Counted from the stretch's first letter, positions 41,104 to 50,502 are shown. The stretch: DNA of 56,638 nucleotides from Candidatus Gastranaerophilales bacterium (GCA_944325025.1 CALUYN010000011.1:1-56638); one strand, 5' to 3'. Notes: generated from the letters alone by a model not told the origin. Numbers and translations are program-made.

Positions 41104-41976
41104 ATGCCAGAGAGAAAGTTAACCAAAAAAGAATTATTTTTTTCTATATTAAATAAATTGTTTTTTTTGACAGTCGGGCCTTTTATCGCGGCATTTGCAT
41201 TGGAAGTATTTCTTGTCCCAAACAATATTATTGACGGCGGTATTGTCGGCATATCAATTATTGTCAGTTATTTGACAAAAATTAATTTAGGTTTATTGAT
41301 TTTTGTTATAAATATTCCGTTTTTTCTTCTTGCATTTAATAAAATCGGGAAAAAATTTGTACTGCAGACATTTTATGCAATTGGAATGCTGTCTTTAGCA
41401 TTAAACATTTTTACAACGCATCATTTGCCAACAACTGATGATTTACTTTTATGTACTGTTTTCGGCGGTATAATTCTTGGAACCGGAGTCGGTCTTGTTT
41501 TAAAAAATGAGGGCTCACTTGACGGTACGGAAATTATGTCTTTGGTTCTGTCAAAAAAATTCGGCTTTTCTGTTGGTGAATGGATAATGTTGTTTAATGT
41601 GTTTATTTATGGCGCAGCAGGGCTTGTTTTTGGGTGGAACAGAGCTATGTATGCGGTATTAACTTATTTTATTGCTTTTAGAATTATAGATGTTGTTCTT
41701 GAAGGTCTAAATTCTGCAAAATCAATAGAGGTAATAAGTGACAAGGCTGAAGAAATCGGTCAGGAGCTTATTGAAAAACTTGATATAAGTGTAACATATT
41801 TACACGGTGTCGGAGGATATTCAGGTACTCAAAAAACTATTATTTACTGCGTAGTTTCAAGACTTGAACTTGCTAAAATGAAAGAAATAATAAAAAATAT
41901 TGATACAAACGCATTTATTACTATAGTTGATGTTCATGAAGCTTACGGCGGAAGAATAAGAGGAAGGCAAAGATAA
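41104..41976 (+). CDS. YitT family membrane protein (DUF161/DUF2179)
   Basis: The 290-residue protein has five or six membrane helices in the first two thirds with the family signature VPNNIIDGGIVGISII and KNEGSLDGTEIMSL. The C-terminal DUF2179 domain contains ISVTYLHGVGGYSGTQK and DVHEAYGGRIRGRQ. The family is common in Firmicutes and its transported substrate is not established. It lies 14 bases downstream of cdaA, ending the operon that begins at nanE. Confidence 0.9.
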   Translation: MPERKLTKKELFFSILNKLFFLTVGPFIAAFALEVFLVPNNIIDGGIVGISIIVSYLTKINLGLLIFVINIPFFLLAFNKIGKKFVLQTFYAIGMLSLALNIFTTHHLPTTDDLLLCTVFGGIILGTGVGLVLKNEGSLDGTEIMSLVLSKKFGFSVGEWIMLFNVFIYGAAGLVFGWNRAMYAVLTYFIAFRIIDVVLEGLNSAKSIEVISDKAEEIGQELIEKLDISVTYLHGVGGYSGTQKTIIYCVVSRLELAKMKEIIKNIDTNAFITIVDVHEAYGGRIRGRQR

Positions 41977-41997
41977 TAAGAACAATAATTTACATAA

Positions 41998-42026
41998 TGG
42001 ACAATTGTTTCAGAATGTTGTATTAT
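41998..42026 (+). promoter_or_regulatory. Probable promoter of the 115-residue protein gene
   Basis: TGGACA (41998-42003) and TATTAT (42021-42026) are separated by 17 bases. The leader has GAGGATT before ATG 42057. Confidence 0.5.
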
Positions 42027-42056
42027 TAAAATAATATTGTTGAAGAGGATTTAAAA

Positions 42057-42404
42057 ATGGCAAAAAATATTGATACAGTACCAATAGAAGTTTGTATATT
42101 AACAGCTGATCATGACATAAAAGGAGTGGTTCACGTTTCTAAATATACAAATACAAACAGAGAATTAACTGATTTGTTAAATGATAGAGAGCGCAGATTT
42201 CTTGCAGTGACAAATGCAGAAATATATCCTCGAAATTCAAACCAGTCTCCGAGAAAATATAATTTCCTTGAAATTCATATGGATTACGTTTTAATGGTTC
42301 ATCCTTCTTCGCAGGCTGTGTTCCAGGAATCTGGCAGAACTCAGGAGGATATATCAAGGTTCAGAGAACTCAGATTAAAATTAAATCAAACTAAACCATT
42401 TTAG
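42057..42404 (+). CDS. Conserved protein of unknown function, DUF6812-like
   Basis: The 115-residue soluble protein has a beta-rich pattern, EVCILTADHDIKGVVHVSKY, then RRFLAVTNAEIYP and NFLEIHMDYVLMVHPSS. This resembles small PilZ- or Sm-like proteins of the type annotated DUF6812, but the match is by impression only. It is a single-gene unit with its own promoter and a strong terminator. Confidence 0.7.
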   Translation: MAKNIDTVPIEVCILTADHDIKGVVHVSKYTNTNRELTDLLNDRERRFLAVTNAEIYPRNSNQSPRKYNFLEIHMDYVLMVHPSSQAVFQESGRTQEDISRFRELRLKLNQTKPF

Positions 42405-42420
42405 TATAATTTTTAATAAT

Positions 42421-42452
42421 AAAAAATCCGCAATTGATTTTGCGGATTTTTT
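42421..42452. terminator. Bidirectional intrinsic terminator
   Basis: A 13-bp perfect stem (AAAAAATCCGCAA with TTGCGGATTTTTT) surrounds a 6-base loop, between two convergent genes. Confidence 0.9.
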
Positions 42453-42463
42453 ATTTTGTGTTT

Positions 42464-43189
42464 TTACTTTTTATATTTTGACAGAAGATTTGAATTGTGA
42501 GGAACATCTTGTGATTTTATTTCTTCTTTATGTTCTTCAATTTTGTTATCATCTTCATGTTTGTCATCGTCGTCTTTTTCTACTTTGTTTTCTGCATTTT
42601 TACTATCAAATTTAGCATCCATTTTGTTTTTAACTTTTTGAGCAAGCGGTGTAGCAATAAATGGAACGATTACACGTTTTGCAAGAATTGTTGCCGCTGC
42701 AAGTTCAGTTATAAATTTGAAAGTATCAAGGCAGTCTTTTCTTATTTTATCATATTCTTTTCTTAAAGAAAGTTTTCTAGAAACGGTTTCACCTGCTTCT
42801 CTTTGTTGTTTTCTTATTTGCGTAGCAATTGATTTGAATATTTGTCCGCCTTTATCAAATGATTTTTGGAAAAGTTTGTTGAACAGTGGTTCATTAAGTT
42901 TTCTCATTCCAAAGAATAAACCAAGTTGTGCAACAATCATTAATATACCATTTGTTAAGTCAAGAGCTGCAACGAATTTTCTTTTATCTTCAGGTATTTT
43001 CTCGTTGTTTAAACTTTGATTAACATACATATAACATCCGATACCGTCTTTCCCGACAACTGATGCTATTGTTGAATAAGCAATTGCTTTTTCCGGATCT
43101 TTTTTAAAGAAATTGCAGCATTTTTGCACCGGTTTAAAGTTTGTAATACCGCCTATGATTTTAGAGCTTACAGAGCCGACAGAAGCCAT
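42464..43189 (-). CDS. Membrane protein with acidic tail, partner of the gene before it
   Basis: The 241-residue product has probable membrane segments near 90-115 and 165-185 and a strongly charged C-terminal tail of about 45 residues (KDDDDKHEDDNKIEEHKEEI). The N-terminus MASVGSVSSKIIGGITNFKP is Ser/Gly-rich with NFKP, perhaps a variant of the shared motif. Its ATG overlaps the preceding gene's TAA by one base (TAATG), so the two are translationally coupled. No family recognised. Confidence 0.7.
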   Translation of the reverse strand: MASVGSVSSKIIGGITNFKPVQKCCNFFKKDPEKAIAYSTIASVVGKDGIGCYMYVNQSLNNEKIPEDKRKFVAALDLTNGILMIVAQLGLFFGMRKLNEPLFNKLFQKSFDKGGQIFKSIATQIRKQQREAGETVSRKLSLRKEYDKIRKDCLDTFKFITELAAATILAKRVIVPFIATPLAQKVKNKMDAKFDSKNAENKVEKDDDDKHEDDNKIEEHKEEIKSQDVPHNSNLLSKYKK

Positions 43190-44637
43190 TAGTCGTCACC
43201 TCCGTTCTTAACTTTCTGGGCATCATCTTTTTTCTTTCCTGAAAGTTTAGGGAAGCAAAGATCCATAAATCTCGGATATACCCAGTTTAGAGCAGTACAA
43301 GTTATCGGTAGTGTGATACAGAGGCCAATTGCGATTTTCGAAATTTGGTTAAAGCCTTTATATCTTTTTTCAATAACTTTTTTGTAGCCTTTTGTTATAT
43401 CTTTATATATTTTTTTCATTAAATCTTCGACATTTGTTTGGAAAGTTGCTGTTTCTTGGAATTTTTTATCAAGTCTGAAGTTTGTATTATCATAGTGACA
43501 AAATTCTGCAACTTTATTTATTGTTGATTTAATTGTATTTTCTGTAGCACTATTAACATCTTTTATTTTACTTGCTTCTAAGTTCGCAATTATTTTATCT
43601 AGTTCTTTATTGGTAGCTTGCATAGCTTTCAAATAATTTTCAGGAGTAAAGTTGCCGTTGCAAGCTTTTCTTACAGTTTCAATACGTTCAAGAGTCCGCT
43701 GACATCTGCTGGCCCTGAGATTTTCAGGAGCATTTATAATTTCTTCAAGAATAGTTTTTACATCTTGATTATCAGTATTTAAACTTGCTTTTTTCAGCTT
43801 TTCAGCAATCTCATTTCCTGATTCTGGAAGCTCTTTAAATAATTCTTTGAATACGTCTTCATTTTCTACAAGTATTTGGGCGCGTTGTTTATAGAATTTA
43901 AGACCTTCGTCGCTAGTTTTTAGATTTTTTGCATCTTCTATATAAGAATCGATTGTATCGTTAACAATTTCGGCTGTTGTTTTATTCTCAACTATGCGTT
44001 CGCCAATTTTGATTTTCCCTGTCTGTCTTAAGTTTTCTGCAGTTTGTCCAATCTGCATCTGTAATTTTTCATTTACACGTTTATCAAGTTCTTGCTTAAA
44101 TGCCTCTTTGTTTTCAAATTTAAGCCCTTCTTTTTTCATTTCTTTTTTGACTTGTTTTTCAACATAAGATTGTTTGCTTAATGTACTTTGATCTAAGCTT
44201 ATCCATAAATTTTTAGCATATTTGGGATTATTAAATAGTATTTCCAAACCTTTATCTATAGGTTTTAATATACTTGTTTGGATCAAAACTGCCAAAACTG
44301 CTGAAACAGGCTGCCTCATTGCTGTGTATTTTTTTGTATTTTCTACATCTTCTTTTTGTTCTTTTGTGGCATCTTTAGGAGCTTTAACAAACGGGTTGTA
44401 AGCGATAAATATAGGTGCAACCGCCCCTGTACCTAAAGCTGTTATTAATATACCGCCGAGCTCTCCTTTTAACCATTTAAATTTTTCCATTACTTTAATT
44501 GCTGTTTTATTAGGCAATTGTTCCATAATTTCTTTGTTAATGTTCATGCCGGTAAAATTGGGTGTTCCACCGGAATTTCGACTGTTTAATGGCAGTCTTT
44601 GCGCAGAATAATTTTGTTTAATTGTTTCGACTTTCAT
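43189..44637 (-). CDS. Large helical membrane protein with N-terminal FTG motif
   Basis: The 482-residue product opens with an Asn/Ser/Gln-rich stretch ending in TPNFTGMNI (F28-T29-G30), the shared N-terminal motif. A hydrophobic segment (GGILITALGTGAVAPIFIAY) lies near 57-76, and another (ISKIAIGLCITLPITCTALN) near the C-terminus. Between them are about 330 residues of charged, largely alpha-helical sequence, probably coiled coil. It is first in a two-gene operon with the smaller membrane protein. No known family; the coupled pair is probably a complex (inference). Confidence 0.75.
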   Translation of the reverse strand: MKVETIKQNYSAQRLPLNSRNSGGTPNFTGMNINKEIMEQLPNKTAIKVMEKFKWLKGELGGILITALGTGAVAPIFIAYNPFVKAPKDATKEQKEDVENTKKYTAMRQPVSAVLAVLIQTSILKPIDKGLEILFNNPKYAKNLWISLDQSTLSKQSYVEKQVKKEMKKEGLKFENKEAFKQELDKRVNEKLQMQIGQTAENLRQTGKIKIGERIVENKTTAEIVNDTIDSYIEDAKNLKTSDEGLKFYKQRAQILVENEDVFKELFKELPESGNEIAEKLKKASLNTDNQDVKTILEEIINAPENLRASRCQRTLERIETVRKACNGNFTPENYLKAMQATNKELDKIIANLEASKIKDVNSATENTIKSTINKVAEFCHYDNTNFRLDKKFQETATFQTNVEDLMKKIYKDITKGYKKVIEKRYKGFNQISKIAIGLCITLPITCTALNWVYPRFMDLCFPKLSGKKKDDAQKVKNGGDD

Positions 44638-44717
44638 TTTACTACCTACACATCAATATGAAATCTTCTTCTATATATATAGAGGACTAAACATAATAAA
44701 AATTGCTAGTCATGCAC

Positions 44718-46352
44718 TTAATTATTAAGTTTTGTGAATTTTATTATAGTCCAGCTTCCTTTCTGTTCTACTCGTGTCAAAGTAAGGTTTTTGCTCATCT
44801 CAAAGAATGTTTTGTTTTTAAGGTATGAGAATACAAGAAATAACAATGGCTGTTTGTTATATAGCGTTTCATTTTGTGCTATTTTAACCATTGCCTGCGG
44901 GTTAATAAAAGAAACGCTGTTCAAAATTATTACAGCAACACTTTGTCCATTGTTTAAGTTATCAAAAATCTGCTGCTTGAGTTTGCTTTCGAAATAAGGG
45001 TTGTTGTAGTTTGCGAAAGTATTTTGGTATATGTTTTTACCATCTGTTAATACATCACGATAACTATTATTGTTTGATAAATATTCTGGGAAATTCTCTT
45101 TATTAATCGTTATAACTCTGTAATCAGAAAAATTAAAGTATTTTGAAAATCTATTTGGGGCATAATATTGAAGCAATATTATATCATCTTTTTGCAAGTC
45201 TGCATTATATAACAAATCTGCGGCTAATTTATGTCCTTCAGCTCTGCGCATCTTAGGGGCAGAATTTGGAGCTTTTATAATATACCAGAGTGATAGCAGT
45301 GAATAAACTATAATTAGCGTAGTTTTCAATCCTTTTTTATTAATGGAAGCCAGTCCTGAGCATGCCAAAAATATTAATATCGGGTATATTTCAATTGAAT
45401 ATTTTGTAATAAATACGAGCTTGCCGCATATAGAAGCCGCAGCAAGAACAATTGTGGTAAACAATGCTACGCTGAATAGCTGCAGGTTTAATTTATCTTT
45501 TATTAGAGATTTTATTATACAAAATATCGCTATTAATGACGGGATAAACATGTATAATGCCAATTTCGGCATGTAAAACAGATTATCCGGTGCATTGGTA
45601 AGGTTGGTTAATACCGGAGAAAAATAGTCCGTAAATAAAAATCCGATTTTCGATAAGGAAAAATGCCCCCACCATTGAGAAAATGACTGTGTTGTAAATA
45701 TTTTTATTACGAGCGGAGCTAACATTAACCCTGCGGCTGTAATGCAAAGCCACATTATTTTTATAGTTTTTTTAAAGCGGCTGTATAAGTTTACACTTAA
45801 AAATATTAAATTGAAGAAAACAAATACAAAACCTATTGTATGGGTAAAAAGGATTAAAAAGTTAAATAATGCACACAAAATAAAGTTTTTTTTAAGAGGT
45901 TCTTTTATTGTTCTAATTGTATAGAGAAGAGTTAAAGCAGAAAATAAAAACAGTATTGAATACAACCTTACTTCCTGTGAATAGTATATTAAAAATGAGC
46001 TTATTGCCGCAAATCCTGCGCAATAACAGCCTGTCATTTTATTTTTTTCTAGCCCTGCAAGATACATTACAGGTATTGAGATAACTCCTGGCAGCACAGA
46101 TGTAAGCCTTAATAAAATATCACTTTGCCCGAAAACAGCCATAAAGAACTTTAAGTACAGATAGTAAAACGGCATGTGGCACTGTGATTTTACTCCATTT
46201 ATAAAGCCGTTGAACAGCGGAGTCGCAGAAATCATGTAGCTGACATACTCATCATTCCAAAGTCCGTCAGGTTTGTTGATGCAGATTAGTCTTAATACAA
46301 GACCGAGAATCGTTATCCCTAATATCCAATAGTGTTTTTTCACGATTGTCAA
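44718..46352 (-). CDS. GT39-type integral membrane glycosyltransferase
   Basis: The 544-residue protein has about ten to twelve membrane helices. The first loop carries DGLWNDEYVSYM, the acidic motif of GT39/ArnT-like enzymes, which transfer sugars from polyprenyl-phosphate donors to proteins or lipids outside the membrane. QCHMPFYYLYLKFF and YSQEVRLYSILF also fit the family. The extracytoplasmic C-terminal domain starts near 365. The start is uncertain: TTG 46352 is five bases after GAGGG, while GTG 46343 is also possible. It is divergent from a GT2 enzyme that may supply its lipid-linked sugar. Confidence 0.85.
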   Translation of the reverse strand: MTIVKKHYWILGITILGLVLRLICINKPDGLWNDEYVSYMISATPLFNGFINGVKSQCHMPFYYLYLKFFMAVFGQSDILLRLTSVLPGVISIPVMYLAGLEKNKMTGCYCAGFAAISSFLIYYSQEVRLYSILFLFSALTLLYTIRTIKEPLKKNFILCALFNFLILFTHTIGFVFVFFNLIFLSVNLYSRFKKTIKIMWLCITAAGLMLAPLVIKIFTTQSFSQWWGHFSLSKIGFLFTDYFSPVLTNLTNAPDNLFYMPKLALYMFIPSLIAIFCIIKSLIKDKLNLQLFSVALFTTIVLAAASICGKLVFITKYSIEIYPILIFLACSGLASINKKGLKTTLIIVYSLLSLWYIIKAPNSAPKMRRAEGHKLAADLLYNADLQKDDIILLQYYAPNRFSKYFNFSDYRVITINKENFPEYLSNNNSYRDVLTDGKNIYQNTFANYNNPYFESKLKQQIFDNLNNGQSVAVIILNSVSFINPQAMVKIAQNETLYNKQPLLFLVFSYLKNKTFFEMSKNLTLTRVEQKGSWTIIKFTKLNN

Positions 46353-46402
46353 AATCCCTCTTTAATTATATAATAAAAAGAAAAATTTAAAAGAGGATAG
46401 TT

Positions 46403-47347
46403 ATGAAATTAGTTATTCAAATTCCTTGTTATAACGAAGAAGAAGCTTTACCAATAACATTAAAGGCTTTGCCTGAACGTATTGAAGGAATTGATGAAAT
46501 AGAAGTATTAATAATCGATGACGGTTCAACTGACAATACATTGGAAGTTGCAAAAAAATACGGTGTTACAAATTTTGTTGAAATGGGGCATAACAGCGGT
46601 CTTGCCAGAGCTTTTTTAGCCGGTATAAAAAAATCTCTTGAACTTGGTGCTGATATAATTGTCAATACTGATGCAGATAACCAGTACTGTGCAGATAATA
46701 TTAAAGATATTGTAAAACCGATTTTAGATAAACAGGCGGATATAGTTATAGGTTCGCGTCCTGTTTCCAAAATTGAACATTTTTCTTTGATGAAAAAATT
46801 CCTTCAAAAACTTGGCTCGTGGGTTATGCGGATAATCAGTTCCACTTCTGTTGAGGATGCACCTAGCGGTTTTAGAGCATTTTCAAGAAATGCTGCACTT
46901 CAATTAAACATATTTGACAATTACACCTATACTCTTGAAACTATTATTCAGGCAAAAGCCAAAGGGCTGCAGCTTGTCTGCGTGCCTGTAAATGTTAATC
47001 CCGATTTAAGAAAGTCAAAGCTTGTGAAGAATATGTTTGATTATATAAGACGTTCAATTTTTACGATGCTCAGAATGTTTATTATATATCGTCCTTTTAG
47101 GTTTTTTACAATTCTTGCAGGTTTTTTCTTTATTCCCGGTGTTCTTCTGGCTCTGCGCTTTTTATGGTTTTATTTTTGCGGAGATGGAAGTGGGCATGTT
47201 CAGTCTTTAATATTCTCTGCAATTCTCATAATTATAAGTGTTCAAATAGGGGTAATAGCAGTGCTTTCTGAACTTTTTTCAATTAACAGGAAAATTCTTG
47301 AAGATATTCAAAAACGCCTGAAAATGCAAGACTTGAAAAAATTTTAG
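46403..47347 (+). CDS. GT2 family glycosyltransferase, polyprenyl-phosphate sugar synthase type
   Basis: The 314-residue product has a GT-A catalytic domain with IPCYNEEEALP, IIDDGSTDNT, NTDADNQYCADN and EDAPSGFRAFSR, then two C-terminal membrane helices (about 233-256 and 270-290). Enzymes of this build make dolichol- or undecaprenyl-phosphate-linked mannose or glucose, the donor used by GT39 enzymes such as the one encoded divergently next to it. GAGGA precedes the ATG. Confidence 0.9.
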   Translation: MKLVIQIPCYNEEEALPITLKALPERIEGIDEIEVLIIDDGSTDNTLEVAKKYGVTNFVEMGHNSGLARAFLAGIKKSLELGADIIVNTDADNQYCADNIKDIVKPILDKQADIVIGSRPVSKIEHFSLMKKFLQKLGSWVMRIISSTSVEDAPSGFRAFSRNAALQLNIFDNYTYTLETIIQAKAKGLQLVCVPVNVNPDLRKSKLVKNMFDYIRRSIFTMLRMFIIYRPFRFFTILAGFFFIPGVLLALRFLWFYFCGDGSGHVQSLIFSAILIIISVQIGVIAVLSELFSINRKILEDIQKRLKMQDLKKF

Positions 47348-47396
47348 GACGTTATAAAATGTATAGAGATTATTTATAAATAAGGTATTTTTATAT

Positions 47397-49610
47397 ATGG
47401 CAAAATTGGAATTTATTTCAAAAATTAAAGATTGTTTAACATCAGCGCAGACATTAAAAATATTTTCATTTTTTATGTTTACGATAGTTTTGACAGCTAT
47501 AATTGCTTCTCAAAATTTCTTTTTTCAAAATATTATTGAAAATGGGATAAGCAAGCGAGATATTATTGCTCAAAAGACTTTAATTGTAGAGGATGTAAAG
47601 CGTACAGAACAACATAAAAAAGAAGTCGCTCAAAAAATAGATCCTATAATGGCTCCTGCAGAAGATGATTTTATAAAAGGAAATTTACAGACCCTTCAGA
47701 CTTCTATAATGCAAATAAGGCGCAAAGATGTTGATGTATCTGTAAAAAAAGAAGAAATCGGAATTTTATTTGACCTTTCTGATAATTCAAAACGTGATTT
47801 TGTCATAAACTACCTTTTGAAAGCAGATGACAACAGTCTTCATGAAGTTTTTGACAAATCCTCATTGATTTTAACGAATATTTTAAATGCAGGTATAACA
47901 GAAAAAGACTATGAAAAAGATAATATAGATAAACTTATATTGAATAATCTTGTATCAAATGTGTCACGTCGTCAGGTTTCAGTTATAACTGCGCTTTTGG
48001 AGCAGGTAATTGTGCCTAATCTTGTTGTAGATGAATTTGCAACAGAAATTGCACGAAAAAATGCACAAAATTCTGTTAAACCATATGAAGTTGTTTTCCA
48101 AAAAGGGGATAAAATCCTTTTTGAAGGTGAACCTGTTACACGTCTAAAAAGAGATGCTCTTCGCCAGGCAGGGTATAATGTATATGAGCTTAACTGGCAG
48201 GGGCTGGCTGCAATTTATATAATTGTATTTATTGCTACAGCTCTATTCCTGGGATTTATGAAATTCTTTGAAAAGGATTATTTGGAGCCCAGATATCTTT
48301 CTTTATCTGCGGTTTTGTCATTATTGCTTGCTTTGATAGGGGTAATGCTGCCGGTTGGATTTTCTCCGTATGTTTTGCCTGTACCTGCTTTTTTAATGTT
48401 AATGTCTATATTTACAAATCCTAGAGTTGCACTTGTAGCTTCTGTTATGATGCTCTCTGTAATGGCTGTCGGCTATCAGTATAATATACAGTTTATTGTT
48501 ACTTTTATTATGCTTACAATCTTCTCTGTAATTTTGATGTCACAGATAAAGTATGCAAAACGTGTTGATTTGATAAAAATCGGGTTTAATATATCAATTG
48601 CAGGTATTATAATTGTACTGAGCATTTACATACTTGAAAAATGTTTGATTGATGTTGATAATGTATTAATATTTAAGGACATTTCTCTCATATTTCTAAA
48701 TGGAGTATTAAGTTCTATTATAACTTTAGGTTCTCTGCCGTTATTTGAAAGTACATTTAAAATTATTACTTCATACGGTCTTGCAGAACTAGGAGATCAT
48801 AATCAAAAGCTTTTAAAGCGGCTGCAGATAGATGCTCCCGGAACTTATCACCACAGCTTGATGGTTTCTAATCTTTGTGAAGCCGCAGCAGAAGCTATCG
48901 GTGCTGACCCTATTCTTGCGCGTGTCGGTGCATTATATCATGATATCGGAAAGCTTAAAAGACCTTTATTTTTTGTGGAAAACCAGTCTTATTTTTTGAT
49001 TGAAAATCCGCATAACAAATTTACTCCGAGAATAAGTAAAATGATTATCACTGCGCACCCTAAAGATGGTATAGAGATTGCAAAAGAATATCATCTGCCT
49101 CAAGTTATTCAAAATTTCATATTACAGCATCATGGCGAAGGACTTGCAAGTTATTTTTATAATCAGGCCGTGAAAGAAGAAGGCGTTGAAAACGTTAAGG
49201 AAGAACAGTTCAGATACACAGGTCCAAAACCAAATACTAAAGAAACTGCAATATTAATGATTGCTGATGCCGTTGAATCAGCAGTAAGATCATTAAAAAA
49301 TCCTACACCGGAAGAAATTGAAGGAATGATTAATAAGATTATTGTTGAAAGGCTGAATGACGGGCAGTTGTCTGACAGCCCGCTGACCTTGAAAGATATT
49401 AAAACAATAGCTTCGACATTTTCTCGAATTCTGCGCGGTATGCAGCATAACAGAATTAAATACCAGGAAAATCTCGCAGAGGAACTTCAAAAACAAAAAA
49501 TTAATATGCCTGCAAAGCTTGATGAAGATTTGGAAAACAAAATTAAACAGCTTGAAGGTGAAAAGAAACCGGAAGTATCTCAAAAATCGGATGAGGATAA
49601 AAATGCCTGA
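47397..49610 (+). CDS. pgpH: Cyclic di-AMP phosphodiesterase PgpH (7TMR-HD)
   Basis: The 737-residue product has one N-terminal membrane helix, a large extracytoplasmic 7TMR-HDED domain (about 50-255), seven membrane helices (about 265-460) and a cytoplasmic HD domain. The HD motifs are PGTYHHSLMVSNL, LYHDIGK with HD at 515-516, and the later QHHGEG. PgpH hydrolyses c-di-AMP to pApA and balances CdaA, encoded 6 kb away. The charged C-terminal tail overlaps the ybeY start. The ATG at 47397 is followed by GCAAAATTG; no clear ribosome binding site is seen. Confidence 0.94.
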   Translation: MAKLEFISKIKDCLTSAQTLKIFSFFMFTIVLTAIIASQNFFFQNIIENGISKRDIIAQKTLIVEDVKRTEQHKKEVAQKIDPIMAPAEDDFIKGNLQTLQTSIMQIRRKDVDVSVKKEEIGILFDLSDNSKRDFVINYLLKADDNSLHEVFDKSSLILTNILNAGITEKDYEKDNIDKLILNNLVSNVSRRQVSVITALLEQVIVPNLVVDEFATEIARKNAQNSVKPYEVVFQKGDKILFEGEPVTRLKRDALRQAGYNVYELNWQGLAAIYIIVFIATALFLGFMKFFEKDYLEPRYLSLSAVLSLLLALIGVMLPVGFSPYVLPVPAFLMLMSIFTNPRVALVASVMMLSVMAVGYQYNIQFIVTFIMLTIFSVILMSQIKYAKRVDLIKIGFNISIAGIIIVLSIYILEKCLIDVDNVLIFKDISLIFLNGVLSSIITLGSLPLFESTFKIITSYGLAELGDHNQKLLKRLQIDAPGTYHHSLMVSNLCEAAAEAIGADPILARVGALYHDIGKLKRPLFFVENQSYFLIENPHNKFTPRISKMIITAHPKDGIEIAKEYHLPQVIQNFILQHHGEGLASYFYNQAVKEEGVENVKEEQFRYTGPKPNTKETAILMIADAVESAVRSLKNPTPEEIEGMINKIIVERLNDGQLSDSPLTLKDIKTIASTFSRILRGMQHNRIKYQENLAEELQKQKINMPAKLDEDLENKIKQLEGEKKPEVSQKSDEDKNA

Positions 49611-50109
49611 TTTTAATATTTTTAGTGAAAATATTTACAGTGTCTGGGAAGTTGACGAAAAAGAATTTATTGATAAAGCACGCGATATTTTGAAATTTTA
49701 CCTTTCATTGCCTGATGTATATGCAAAATGCTGCTTAAACGGCTTTGACTATGATACTGTATCATTTGACTTCCTTTACTGTGACAGCAAAAAAACTCAT
49801 CAAATAAACAAAGAATATAGAAATAAAGATTATCCGGCAGATATAATTACTTTTGCAATTTTTGCTGACAGTGAAGATAAATTTGTTTTTGACGGAGAAA
49901 TAAACCTTGGCGAAGTAATAATTGCGCTTGATAAAGTTATTGAAGAAGCCTCAAAAAAGAATGTGACAAAAGAATTTGAACTTGCTTTTTTGATAAGTCA
50001 TGGTATATTGCATTTGTTGGGATTTGACCACCAAACAGAAGAAGATTATAATTTTGTTATAGATTTACAAAACAAGGCACTGGAAAGTATAGGATATGAC
50101 AAAGTTTAA
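49603..50109 (+). CDS. ybeY: Endoribonuclease YbeY
   Basis: YbeY of 168 residues is a metal-dependent RNase needed for 16S rRNA maturation and ribosome quality control. The zinc motif is SHGILHLLGFDHQTEED, with three His in the H3xH5xH pattern. NKEYRNKDYPADIITFAI and GEINLGEVII are also characteristic. ATG 49603 has GAGGAT upstream and overlaps the end of pgpH by eight bases; the longer open frame from 49519 is only overlap. The pgpH-ybeY-dgkA order is also known from Firmicutes. Confidence 0.95.
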   Translation: MPDFNIFSENIYSVWEVDEKEFIDKARDILKFYLSLPDVYAKCCLNGFDYDTVSFDFLYCDSKKTHQINKEYRNKDYPADIITFAIFADSEDKFVFDGEINLGEVIIALDKVIEEASKKNVTKEFELAFLISHGILHLLGFDHQTEEDYNFVIDLQNKALESIGYDKV

Positions 50110-50476
50110 GCAGCAGGGATTTTCAAACACATTCAAAAACGCCAGAAAAGGGATGCGTCTTGTGTTGAAATCTGAAATTAATATTAGAGTCCATTTTTGT
50201 ATTGCAATGGCAGTCCTTGCGCTTGCAATAGTTTTGGACTTTAGTATTGAGCGGATGTGTATTTTGCTTTTAACCATTGCTTTTGTAATTGTGACAGAAA
50301 TGCTTAATTCTGCTGTGGAATTTTCACTTGACGCTGTATTTCATAACAAGTATTCAAAACTTGTAGGTATGGCAAAAGATATTTCAGCAGGTGCTGTAAT
50401 GTTTGCATCAGTTGTAGCAATAGTTGTCGGTGTTTTGCTTTTTGGTTCGGCTCTGTTGGATATAATTTCCCATTAA
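50096..50476 (+). CDS. dgkA: Diacylglycerol/undecaprenol kinase, DgkA family
   Basis: The 126-residue membrane enzyme has three predicted helices and the catalytic signature VTEMLNSAVEFSLDAV. The family phosphorylates undecaprenol or diacylglycerol for lipid carrier and phospholipid recycling. The start ATG lies inside the end of ybeY (14-base overlap), so translation is coupled. Together with pgpH and ybeY it forms one transcription unit. Confidence 0.93.
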   Translation: MTKFKQQGFSNTFKNARKGMRLVLKSEINIRVHFCIAMAVLALAIVLDFSIERMCILLLTIAFVIVTEMLNSAVEFSLDAVFHNKYSKLVGMAKDISAGAVMFASVVAIVVGVLLFGSALLDIISH

Positions 50477-50490
50477 GAGTTATTTTGTGA

Positions 50491-50496
50491 TATATT
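50491..50496 (+). promoter_or_regulatory. Probable -10 box for a leaderless PadR gene mRNA
   Basis: TATATT ends six bases before ATG 50503, the same geometry as at radA, prfB and nanE. No Shine-Dalgarno sequence is present. Confidence 0.4.
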
Positions 50497-50502
50497 TATT
50501 AT

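Noticed and set aside
49519-49602. Longer N-terminus for YbeY from 49519
   Set aside because: This part overlaps pgpH in another frame. The family start and a GAGGAT site support ATG 49603.
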